A stretch of DNA of 64,000 nt from Paenibacillus sp. J5C2022 (GTDB taxonomy: Bacteria; Bacillota; Bacilli; Paenibacillales; Paenibacillaceae): positions 1-64,000 of the forward strand of contig NZ_JAOQJC010000024.1 of assembly GCF_025567625.1 (NCBI RefSeq), read 5' to 3'. Shown here piece by piece: positions 26,419 through 34,189 of this stretch. The notes beneath the pieces were generated by a model, which saw only the letters and a program-made list of their open reading frames with translations, searched no databases and was not told the origin of the DNA. The position numbers were made by a program, and so were the translations under genes. Every line of letters begins with the position of its first letter. Position 1 is the first letter of the stretch.

Positions 26419-27345
26419 CTACATCACATTCCGCAGCAGCCAGTACAGCGATACGGCCAACAGCACACTGGATACCGCGGCGAGCCCCTTCAGCCAGCCG
26501 GGCGTGACGGTGGAGCGGTGCAGAATTCGCTTGCGGTGCATAAGCTGGCGCCATGCTTCCGCCGCCTCTCCGGCGTGCCGGAACCGCCCCGTAAGCGCTC
26601 GCCTCAGCCATGCCGACAGTGGTCTGAGCGCCGGGCAATGGTCCACGATGCCCATCAGATCATCCGCAGACCGGTTCTGCGGCAGCAAGCTCTTGCTCAG
26701 CGCATGAAGCCGCTTCGGCTCATGCAGCTGGATGCACAACACGGCGAACGAGAACAGATCATATTGATAGTCAGCCGACCGCGGGCCTTCATTCCAGTAG
26801 CCGCGATCATAGATTTCCGTGAACTGGCGTACGCTCTTGCCTGCCGCTGTAGCGCCTCCGAAATCTACCAGCTCCACATAGCCGTAATCCGACACCATCA
26901 CATTCTCTACCTTCAAGTCGCCGAATATCCAGCCGGACGCATGAAGCTCCGCCAGCTTCTTCAGCAAGTTATAGGCCGTAAGCGGGAACCACTCCTGGCC
27001 GAATCGCTGCAGATAAGCCGATAACGTGGTTCCTCTAATATATTTCATAGTATAGAAGGGATATTCTGATCCGTCCGGCGCCTGCCAATCGTCCACATCG
27101 TGCAGGAATGCCTCCGCTCCCCGCCTCTTGGCGCGGGCAAGCGAATGGAGCACATTGATTTCCGATTGCAGATCAATAGAGTCGGCCCCGACCTTGAGCG
27201 CCAGCCACTCCGTATCCCGCTGAACCAGATACACCTTGCCATTGGCTCCTTCTCCCAGCAGCCGCTCAACGCGATACTTCGTGCCCTTCCACTTGCCAAT
27301 CACGACGCTGTCGCGCCTCAGGTCTACTTTAAACGACGTAGTCAC
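26419..27345 (-). CDS. yabT: Serine/threonine protein kinase with C-terminal membrane anchor (YabT-like)
   Basis: A 308-residue Hanks-type kinase. The glycine loop LLGEGANGKVYLV is followed by the ATP lysine in LALKVGADS. The catalytic loop is FGDLKVENV, where the usual HRD is FGD, as is common in YabT-like kinases, and the DFG is DFGGA. A single membrane segment closes the protein (GLAAVSSVLLAVSLYWLL). There is no extracellular sensor domain. In B. subtilis YabT is a sporulation-time, DNA-activated kinase, and synteny supports the same identity. The start overlaps the yabS end by 17 bases. Confidence 0.9.
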   Translation of the reverse strand: MTTSFKVDLRRDSVVIGKWKGTKYRVERLLGEGANGKVYLVQRDTEWLALKVGADSIDLQSEINVLHSLARAKRRGAEAFLHDVDDWQAPDGSEYPFYTMKYIRGTTLSAYLQRFGQEWFPLTAYNLLKKLAELHASGWIFGDLKVENVMVSDYGYVELVDFGGATAAGKSVRQFTEIYDRGYWNEGPRSADYQYDLFSFAVLCIQLHEPKRLHALSKSLLPQNRSADDLMGIVDHCPALRPLSAWLRRALTGRFRHAGEAAEAWRQLMHRKRILHRSTVTPGWLKGLAAVSSVLLAVSLYWLLRNVM

Positions 27346-28054
27346 CCATCATCCCATCCGTTTCGTGCCTAATCGGCCGGCCGCTTCCGCCTTGCTGCCA
27401 ATAAGCAATGACATGCATCAAGGCCGGACCCGTTGGCGTTGTTCCGCTCATATGCAGCTTGGGCAATATGCTGTGTACCCCATTCAGGTGATCTGTCCAG
27501 CCGAGATCCAGCACGCAGTCTTCCCCGTGCCGGGACGCGGGGAAGTGGAATACGGCAATCTCGCTCCGCCCTTGCCTGGCCTGCAGGCTCAGCATCAAGT
27601 CGCGGATTGCTTCCTCCACAGCCGCAAGCTTGGGCTTCATGCTGGCGCTCGCGTCGATAAGAAGCGCCACCTGCAATGATGAGGTCTCGGACAACTCGTC
27701 CATCACTCTTACGACCTCGCCGCGCTTCTCAGGCGGCAGCGCTTCGATAGATTCATTGCCCAGCACTTGCTTCAATTCCTTCTGAACAGCAAGTTGTATG
27801 CTCTGCACAACTGTCTTGCGCGTCATCATCTGAACCGTGTGCGACAGCTGCCTCGTATGGGCTATTCGGCTTAATCCACCGCCAGCTTTGGCGATTTCGG
27901 CGATTTCCGCAGCGCCCAGCTCTCCTATATCCCCCTGATCCAGCACCCCTACTACGTTGACGGTGATGCCTTCGGACTTGGCATGGGCTGCCGCAATAAC
28001 AGGACTCATCCCTACATTGGAGCAGCCGTCTGTAATTAATAGTATTTGCCTCAT
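27329..28054 (-). CDS. yabS: VWA-domain protein (YabS-like)
   Basis: A 241-residue cytoplasmic protein with a von Willebrand factor A fold. It opens with a strand ending in TDG (MRQILLITDGCSNVGMSP), and a MIDAS-type motif DASASMKP appears in the middle. The order of these segments suggests two VWA-like halves. The ribosome binding site is GGCGGAGGG. It is the partner gene of yabT in Bacillales, and the molecular role is unknown. In B. subtilis it follows spoIIE closely, whereas here 25 kb of other genes separate the two. Confidence 0.85.
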   Translation of the reverse strand: MRQILLITDGCSNVGMSPVIAAAHAKSEGITVNVVGVLDQGDIGELGAAEIAEIAKAGGGLSRIAHTRQLSHTVQMMTRKTVVQSIQLAVQKELKQVLGNESIEALPPEKRGEVVRVMDELSETSSLQVALLIDASASMKPKLAAVEEAIRDLMLSLQARQGRSEIAVFHFPASRHGEDCVLDLGWTDHLNGVHSILPKLHMSGTTPTGPALMHVIAYWQQGGSGRPIRHETDGMMGDYVV

Positions 28055-28073
28055 TCTACGTTATCCCTCCGCC

Positions 28074-28100
28074 GCGCATGAATCTGCTTCACGCATGCGC
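28074..28100. repeat. Inverted repeat next to the yabS ribosome binding site
   Basis: GCGCATG and CATGCGC form a 7-bp inverted repeat with a 13-base loop, ending about five bases before the GGCGGAGGG ribosome binding site of yabS. It lacks a T-run. It could act as an RNA hairpin near the ribosome site or as an operator. Confidence 0.4.
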
Positions 28101-28162
28101 AATTAATATAAAGCCTTTCTATCAGCTTTACCCATTTCCTGAGAGATAAACGAGGCAGTCCT

Positions 28163-28171
28163 ATTATAGCA
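28163..28171 (-). promoter_or_regulatory. Extended -10 promoter of yabS-yabT
   Basis: Minus strand TGCTATAAT: a perfect TATAAT (28163-28168) with the extended TG at 28170-28171, no good -35, and an AT-rich 5' flank. It lies just after the terminator of the polysaccharide operon and gives a leader of about 100 bases. Confidence 0.6.
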
Positions 28172-28179
28172 CGGTAAAG

Positions 28180-28216
28180 CAAAATGCCCCAGCGCCTGTT
28201 CACGGCGCGCTGGGGC
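28180..28216 (-). terminator. Terminator of the Pel-type operon
   Basis: Minus strand stem GCCCCAGCGC...GCGCTGGGGC with a bulged GCC/GGC inner part, followed by ATTTTGCTTT. It lies 15 bases after the DUF4956 gene and separates it from yabS. Confidence 0.85.
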
Positions 28217-28230
28217 TGGGAATAACGGAA

Positions 28231-28911
28231 TTACTGCGCATAATCTCCTGTATAGTTGATAAGGGATACATCCTGAACGCCTTCCATCGCGCTAAGCTTG
28301 TTCACGAAGGCCGTGTTGTCGTCGCGCAGCATGATCTCGATTGTCAGCTCCGTGAAGCCCTTGCGAACCGTCTTCGACTTCAGCTTGCCATCCAGCTTGC
28401 GCAGCTCGACGCGCAGCTCGTACACCGCTTCGTCCGTATGCCGGACAATAAGCAGATACGCTTGCTCCCTCAGCTTGCGCTTCGACAGCCAAGTCAGCAC
28501 AAGCCCGATGACGAGCGAGCCCCCCAGCGCCAGCGGATACATCTTCGCCCCGCTTGCTATGCCGGCCGAGATCGCCCAGAACATATATACAATATCCAGC
28601 GGGTCCTTCACCGCCGTTCTGAACCGCACGATGCTGAGTGCGCCGACCATACCGAGCGAGAGAACGATGTTCGTGCTGATGGTCATAATGATGAGCGCCG
28701 TAATCATCGTCATCAATACGAACGACACATTGTAATTATAGCTGTATACGACGCCCCGGAACGTTCTCCGATAGATCCAATAGATGAACAGTCCGATCAA
28801 GAACGCGCACAGCAGGCCGAGCGCCATATCGATATACGACACGCTGCGGAAGGCATCCAGATGCAACGCACTCTTCTTGATAATGTCTTGAAAGTTTAAT
28901 GATTCTCCCAT
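28231..28911 (-). CDS. DUF4956 membrane protein, last gene of the Pel-type operon
   Basis: A 226-residue protein with about four membrane segments in residues 25-130 (IDMALGLLCAFLIGLFIYWIY, VLMTMITALIIMTISTNIVLSLGMVG and others), including the family block LSIVRFRTAVKDPLDIVYMFWAI. A cytoplasmic C-terminal domain of about 85 residues with alternating strand and helix follows (ELRVELRKLDGKL). This family is often encoded beside VTC-type polyphosphate polymerases and CotH proteins, as it is here. Its activity is unknown. It starts 16 bases after the VTC gene and shares the operon terminator. Confidence 0.85.
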   Translation of the reverse strand: MGESLNFQDIIKKSALHLDAFRSVSYIDMALGLLCAFLIGLFIYWIYRRTFRGVVYSYNYNVSFVLMTMITALIIMTISTNIVLSLGMVGALSIVRFRTAVKDPLDIVYMFWAISAGIASGAKMYPLALGGSLVIGLVLTWLSKRKLREQAYLLIVRHTDEAVYELRVELRKLDGKLKSKTVRKGFTELTIEIMLRDDNTAFVNKLSAMEGVQDVSLINYTGDYAQ

Positions 28912-28927
28912 AACTGTCTACCAACCT

Positions 28928-29638
28928 CTATTCTTTAAAATGCTTGATTCCGACTTCACGGCACAGCACGTATTTGGATATAGAAGATCGAATATGGCTT
29001 GTCGGATTGACCAGCTTGCGCACATGGTCGGGAAAATAAGCATCGAACTTCACTTCCATTATGGTCTGAGGTACGGGGATGACCTCTTCCAGCACGAGAT
29101 TGGGATCGAACAAATCGATCGTATTCACGCCGGCCGACAGCTTCTTGTCAAAGGTTATGCGCACATTGCCATGCTCGTATATATAAGCCTCTCGCCAATA
29201 ATCGACAATAACGACCGGGCGGAACGCCCGATAGGCTAGCGCTGCGTGGAACTCTCGCAACAGCATCGTTTCTTTATCAGCCAGGCAGTCATATTCACCT
29301 GCCAATATATCCTCATATTCCGCAAGCGAGATGCGGGCGGATTCCTTGCACACATATTCTCCGAATTTGCTCTTGCGCTCTACCGAGATAACGGCATCGC
29401 TTCCGTTGTAGATGCGGATGCGGTACTTGTCCCGCTTGAATATGCCGTTGTTCTTGTCATGCAGCGAGTGGGCATGAGGGCCGTCGAAGTAGAGACTGCG
29501 AATATTGTACCCCTCCTCGCTTATGGAGTGAGGGTCCATCCGCAGCAAGGACGATACGCGGTGGCTGACAGTCGCATAATCATGAATATGCAGATAGTAT
29601 TTGTGCTCCGTCCGAAGCTTGCGTCCGCGGTACAACAT
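28928..29638 (-). CDS. VTC-domain polyphosphate polymerase-like protein
   Basis: A 236-residue cytoplasmic protein of the triphosphate tunnel (VTC/CYTH) type. Basic and acidic tunnel segments are visible: EHKYYLHI, RSLYFDG, KYRIRIYN, SVERKSKF, ITFDKKLSAG and EVKFDAYFP. In yeast Vtc4 this fold polymerises phosphate from ATP; in bacteria VTC domains are annotated as polyphosphate polymerases. The start comes one base after the stop of the PelG-CotH gene, so the two are tightly coupled. It could supply polyphosphate or act on a phosphorylated substrate linked to the CotH kinase; neither is shown. Confidence 0.85.
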   Translation of the reverse strand: MLYRGRKLRTEHKYYLHIHDYATVSHRVSSLLRMDPHSISEEGYNIRSLYFDGPHAHSLHDKNNGIFKRDKYRIRIYNGSDAVISVERKSKFGEYVCKESARISLAEYEDILAGEYDCLADKETMLLREFHAALAYRAFRPVVIVDYWREAYIYEHGNVRITFDKKLSAGVNTIDLFDPNLVLEEVIPVPQTIMEVKFDAYFPDHVRKLVNPTSHIRSSISKYVLCREVGIKHFKE

Positions 29639-29639
29639 G

Positions 29640-32600
29640 CTATTCCACCTCTAATCTCAGCATGCCCGGATAGATATGGGCTTCGCTGTCCTCGTAGAAA
29701 TCGAAGGACTGTTGCTCATTCCCGTTGCTGTCTCGAGCAATCACCCTCCAATAATAAATGCCGCGCGGCAGAGCATCTATCGTCAAGTGGTTCTCCTTCA
29801 CATTCTTCTCGGCGAGCACAATGTCGGTGAGCAGCGGGTCCTTGGCAATCATTACATCATATACCAACGCATCTCCCTGAAGATCGAAGGAGATGTTCCA
29901 ACCGAATGTCATCTTCCCGCCTTGCCGCTGAACGACTTCATGCTGGTAGAATGGCTTCGGCTTCTCCAGATCCTCCTTGAACCGTTGTAATGAGGTCATC
30001 GGCGTATATTTCAGCATACGGAGCTCTTCCTTGACTTCCTCAAGCTTGTCGGGCAAATAGCGGATATCGGGATCTCTGTGCACGAATGGCTCCACGATAT
30101 TCATATATTTGTCGATCAGCTCGGTGACGGTCTCCTCATTGATATAATTCGCATACAGCTCCTCCAGCTTGTCCTCCAGCTGCTGGACATGCGCCGGATT
30201 GCGGAAGTAGCGGTTATGCATCTCCGTTCCCCAGTAGTTGCTTATTCCGTTCTGGTAGGGACGAATATAATGGCGAATCCGCTGCAGCTCCCAGCCCCCG
30301 TCATAATCCCAAGGGAGGAAGTACCACTTGTCGGAATTAAGCGGAGAATAGAGATAGAAGTTATGGGCATCGGTATCCATATTGTCCATCAGCATCGTAG
30401 CGGCCGTCCACGTCAGGAAGTTGTCGAGATCAAAGTGCTTCTCCATCACTTCCTCGATCGGGATGCTCTTGTCGTTGACATCATTCAGCATCTGGATTAG
30501 CTTACCATGCTCCTCGCGACCTTTGATTTCCAGCTTGGTCTCGAATGCCTCTCTGCTGTATGTCGGGTCGTCATGAGGCTTGATGGATTCCTCATAACGA
30601 TGGAATTCGAAGAACTTCGCTTTATATAAGTAACCGTTAGGATCTAACATATGCGATTTCAAGAAGCGCTTGTTCGGCTGCTCCACATGCGTATACAGTC
30701 CGTAGTCCTCATAATTCGCATTGGCCGCCCCATTCGACAGATCCTTGACGTACATATGAATAAATTGCGTGCGCAGACTGGTTATATTTGGTATAGATTC
30801 GAACAGATCGAAGCTCAGCTTGTTGCGTATCCTGGTCAGATCGTCTATATGCTTGTTCAAGTTCAGCGTCCGCTGTCCAAGCCATAAGCCCGCCTCGTCA
30901 TGCAGCTTGATCCGATAGGACTTCTGCGGCTTCGTCCAGGCTGTATTGCCCCGCAGTGTAATCGTAGCATTGCTCTTGTCCGTGCCGTAGCCGAACATCC
31001 CCGACACGGGGGCGCCGCTATCACTCGTTCCTTCTTGCACGATGACGTCCAGCTTCCTGTCGGAATCCTCCGGAATCCGGTTGAGCCCATACCAGTCCAG
31101 TGGCTCCTCGCCAGGCTTGTCGGGCAAGATCGTCACGTACAGCGTCTTAAGCGATCCGTCCTCATCCCGCTCATACAGACGCTTGTCCTCCATCAATCGA
31201 GTAGACACCGGCACATCCGGCAGGGTCAAGCCGCTATCCGGCTCCGTCGCGCCGGAGTCAGTCCCGCTATTCTCCCCCATCCCCGTCGTACATGCGGACA
31301 ACAGCAGCGTCATGACAAGCACGACCGCCACCGTCGCCTTGGGCTTGCTGAAGAACGACAGCCGCCTTACCTTACGCTGATGGATCGGCTGCGAGCAGAA
31401 TGTATAGTAATCGATATTGCGAAGCACATGCAGCAGTCTCGCAATGACGACAACAATCGTAATGAATGCGGCAAGGAACATGCCCAGACCGTCATATTGC
31501 AGCTTCATCATCCCTATCGAACAGACGACATTAAGCAGGACGAACAGTCCGCTTATCGCGACGACGCCTTTGCGATCATCGAAGTACATCAGCACATGCG
31601 TCAGCACAAACATCATAATAAACATGAAGTAAGACAATACAAGGATGATGAACAGATCGAGCTGCGACATCGTAAAGCCGATCATCGGCAGAAACTTGAG
31701 GCCAAGAGCCAAAGACAACACGGTAAACAGCAATTGTACTTCCATCATAAATAAAATTTCCCTCAATAAAGTATCTTGCATTTTTTGCTTTGCGGAAGCG
31801 ATATCCTGTATCGTGCCTCCTTGCAAAATATTCAAGTAATAAGAGCGAAGCTTCTCGTAAAAGGAAGTCTCCACCGATACGACAAAGGTAACGAGCGTAG
31901 GCATAACGGTTATAAACGCATAAAAGGTGGCGACATCGTAGAAAGGCAGCACTCTGAACCTGTCCGCCACTTCGACACCGCTGGGTCCCCACCAATATAC
32001 GAAATTGTGCAAATATATACCGGAATATACGAACGTGCCGGCAAAAAAGAGCGAAGCATACTTTCTAAAGTAATGGAGGAAATCAAAAAAATACGCGCTT
32101 CGAGCCTTGGGGAATTTCTCCTCGAAATGGTAAAGCGACAGCGCTCCAATGATAAAAAAGCCGATATCCAGTCCCAGAATGGCCGCTGTCGTCTCTTGCA
32201 AATCGGTATACTTGAACAGCAGCCAGCCGCTCAGCATGGCTGCCGCCACGCCAATCGTGAAGCCTCTCACAATACGGATATAATCCTTCAGAGCAGACAG
32301 ATAGATGCCCTGCAGCCAGATGACGATCATCTCCATGAAGAATAAGTAGGCGGCCAGCTTGTACAGCGGATCGGCGGCAACTCCTCTCAGGAACAGCCAG
32401 GCCACCAGCCCTCCAAGCGGCAGCATAATGAATAATGCGCCATAGAAAGAGGACATTAGCCGGTCGTATTTCTTCTGGTACATCATATCCGCCACATAAC
32501 GGGTGAGCACCATGGAGATGCCGCAGGTGAAGACGATCGAGAATACGAAGCAATAGGCTACAGTGGCTACGTACAGCTCCCATTCGATATAGCTTTCATT

Positions 32601-32756
32601 ATCATGGGACATGATGAACTGCAGCCCCATAATCAAGCCCATGCACAGGATCATAGGCCCGACAGTCGTCAGGGAGGAGTACGCATATGCCTTCACATTG
32701 TTTATCAGACCTTCTTTGCGGAACAGCTTCCTTAATTCGAACCCAATGCCCGCCAT
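29640..32756 (-). CDS. pelG: PelG-CotH fusion: polysaccharide transporter joined to an extracellular CotH kinase domain
   Basis: A single 1038-residue frame. Residues 1-455 match PelG, a 12-helix MATE/PST-like membrane protein of Pel export (start MAGIGFELRKLFRKEG, then FTCGISMVLTRYVADMMY). Residues 460-489 look like a lipoprotein signal: basic RRLSFFSKPK, a hydrophobic stretch, and a perfect lipobox LSAC with Cys489, followed by a Gly/Ser/Thr/Asp-rich spacer. About 530-920 is a CotH kinase domain: LRGNTAWTKPQKSYRIKL, NKLSFDLFESI, DNMDTDAHNFYLY, and the metal-site motif FLPWDYDGGW. A fibronectin-III-like segment ends the protein. The CotH part would be outside the cell. PelG and CotH are normally separate genes. 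It overlaps pelF by 25 bases. Confidence 0.88.
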   Translation of the reverse strand: MAGIGFELRKLFRKEGLINNVKAYAYSSLTTVGPMILCMGLIMGLQFIMSHDNESYIEWELYVATVAYCFVFSIVFTCGISMVLTRYVADMMYQKKYDRLMSSFYGALFIMLPLGGLVAWLFLRGVAADPLYKLAAYLFFMEMIVIWLQGIYLSALKDYIRIVRGFTIGVAAAMLSGWLLFKYTDLQETTAAILGLDIGFFIIGALSLYHFEEKFPKARSAYFFDFLHYFRKYASLFFAGTFVYSGIYLHNFVYWWGPSGVEVADRFRVLPFYDVATFYAFITVMPTLVTFVVSVETSFYEKLRSYYLNILQGGTIQDIASAKQKMQDTLLREILFMMEVQLLFTVLSLALGLKFLPMIGFTMSQLDLFIILVLSYFMFIMMFVLTHVLMYFDDRKGVVAISGLFVLLNVVCSIGMMKLQYDGLGMFLAAFITIVVVIARLLHVLRNIDYYTFCSQPIHQRKVRRLSFFSKPKATVAVVLVMTLLLSACTTGMGENSGTDSGATEPDSGLTLPDVPVSTRLMEDKRLYERDEDGSLKTLYVTILPDKPGEEPLDWYGLNRIPEDSDRKLDVIVQEGTSDSGAPVSGMFGYGTDKSNATITLRGNTAWTKPQKSYRIKLHDEAGLWLGQRTLNLNKHIDDLTRIRNKLSFDLFESIPNITSLRTQFIHMYVKDLSNGAANANYEDYGLYTHVEQPNKRFLKSHMLDPNGYLYKAKFFEFHRYEESIKPHDDPTYSREAFETKLEIKGREEHGKLIQMLNDVNDKSIPIEEVMEKHFDLDNFLTWTAATMLMDNMDTDAHNFYLYSPLNSDKWYFLPWDYDGGWELQRIRHYIRPYQNGISNYWGTEMHNRYFRNPAHVQQLEDKLEELYANYINEETVTELIDKYMNIVEPFVHRDPDIRYLPDKLEEVKEELRMLKYTPMTSLQRFKEDLEKPKPFYQHEVVQRQGGKMTFGWNISFDLQGDALVYDVMIAKDPLLTDIVLAEKNVKENHLTIDALPRGIYYWRVIARDSNGNEQQSFDFYEDSEAHIYPGMLRLEVE

Positions 32757-34189
32757 GGCTCTCCTCCTCCCAACGCTGCATAAAGCTTGCGATATCGCGT
32801 GATGACATCCGCCTGCCGGTAATGGCGTTCAACCCGCTGGAATGCATGGCGCCCCATCTCCCGGCGAAGCTTCTCATCCCTGCACAGCCCGATCGTCTCT
32901 CTTGCGATCGCTTCATAATGCATGACCGGCGCAACTGCACCTGCCTTGCCAATGCCGTCGTCAAGCCCTTCCAGCAGCTCCTTGCAGCTGCCGACGTTCG
33001 TGGCCACGAACGGCTTCGATGCGGCCATCCCTTCCAATATGGCAAGCGGCTGGCCTTCGCTGATGCTCGTCAGCATGAGCAGATCCATCTTGCCCAGGTA
33101 ATTCTTGATATTTACCGAGCCGGTAAATTCCACATCCCGCAATTCCAATGCGGATACAAGCTGCAGACACTCTGCATAGTACTCCTCGTCCTCTTCGTAC
33201 GGGCCCATCACATAGAAGACGGCCTCCGGCACCTCCGCTTTAATGAGCGCGAAGCTCTGCAGCATCGTTTTGATATCCTTGATCGGTACGACGCGCACTA
33301 TGGCTCCAATGCGGATCGTCCCGTCATCGGGTGCCGCGGGAAGATTCAAGTAATCCTCGGTATAGACGCCATTGGGGATAATCTCGACCTTGTCTGCTTC
33401 GCAGCCAAGCTCGATCTGAATCTCTTTATTGCGATGGAACAAGGTTGTAACTGCATCCGCGGATGCATAAGCCCCGGCCGACAAATGATAGAAGTACTGG
33501 ATCCACATATCCTTGAAGTAACCCTTCACCCAATCGGCCTTTATAATCTCCTCCTCCCGTTCGCGGGAGTAGATGCCGTGCTCTGTCAGCAGCATCGGCT
33601 TGCCGGTGACATGTCTGGCCAGAGCAGCCACGATGCCTGCATATCCCGTGGATACGCTATGATAAATATCGGCCTGAGGCAGGTCTTGCCGGATGACGAG
33701 GAACAGGGGAAGAATCATGGAGCGTACCGTCCAGAACATTTCTGTAAAGGGAACGAGCGGATAGCGGGTATGGCACAGCTCCTCCAGCAAGTCGAAGAAG
33801 TCTTTGCTGGTCAGGAAGTCGGCGACATTGCGGAATTTCTTGCTTCGCAGCAGATTGAACAAGTCCGGCCAGTTCACACCTCCGCTATCGCCGCCACCGC
33901 CAAGCAGAGACAATATGCCCTTCTGCTGCTCCGGCGTCAGCTTGAATCGCTTGCCCCACTTTCCTTCTTCATTCAGATAAGCGTCCAGGAACGTTTCTTT
34001 CACCTCTATGATGTTGGGGGGCAGCTCGTACTTGAACTTCCCCTTCTGCTTCGTGTGGGCTCCTATGGCGAAAATAATGAATTCATGCTCGGGCATCTGC
34101 TTCGCCATATTATGAATCCAGCTGGACACGCCACCTGTTATATAGGGATAGGAACCTTCCGCAATCATGCATATTCTCATGCCTCTCAC
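32732..34189 (-). CDS. pelF: PelF-type GT4 glycosyltransferase
   Basis: A 485-residue cytosolic glycosyltransferase, the polymerase subunit that uses UDP-GalNAc/GlcNAc in Pel synthesis. The N-terminal Rossmann domain starts MRICMIAEGSYPYITGGVSSW, typical of PelF. The C-terminal GT-B donor domain has GAIVRVVPIKDIKTMLQSF, YVMGPYEEDEEYY, and the EX7E region SEGQPLAILEGMAASKPFVATNVGS. The start overlaps the upstream deacetylase stop (ATGA). It lacks membrane segments, so it must dock on PelG. Confidence 0.93.
   Translation of the reverse strand: MRGMRICMIAEGSYPYITGGVSSWIHNMAKQMPEHEFIIFAIGAHTKQKGKFKYELPPNIIEVKETFLDAYLNEEGKWGKRFKLTPEQQKGILSLLGGGGDSGGVNWPDLFNLLRSKKFRNVADFLTSKDFFDLLEELCHTRYPLVPFTEMFWTVRSMILPLFLVIRQDLPQADIYHSVSTGYAGIVAALARHVTGKPMLLTEHGIYSREREEEIIKADWVKGYFKDMWIQYFYHLSAGAYASADAVTTLFHRNKEIQIELGCEADKVEIIPNGVYTEDYLNLPAAPDDGTIRIGAIVRVVPIKDIKTMLQSFALIKAEVPEAVFYVMGPYEEDEEYYAECLQLVSALELRDVEFTGSVNIKNYLGKMDLLMLTSISEGQPLAILEGMAASKPFVATNVGSCKELLEGLDDGIGKAGAVAPVMHYEAIARETIGLCRDEKLRREMGRHAFQRVERHYRQADVITRYRKLYAALGGGEPWRALGSN

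Noticed and set aside
26393..26638. 82-codon N-terminal extension of tilS
   Set aside because: It lies inside yabT in another frame, is Ala/Arg/Gly-rich, and a usable start with a ribosome binding site exists at 26392.
28055..28160. Riboswitch in the yabS leader
   Set aside because: TCTCTCAGG and nearby short repeats recall glycine and ydaO elements, but the rest of either consensus is absent.
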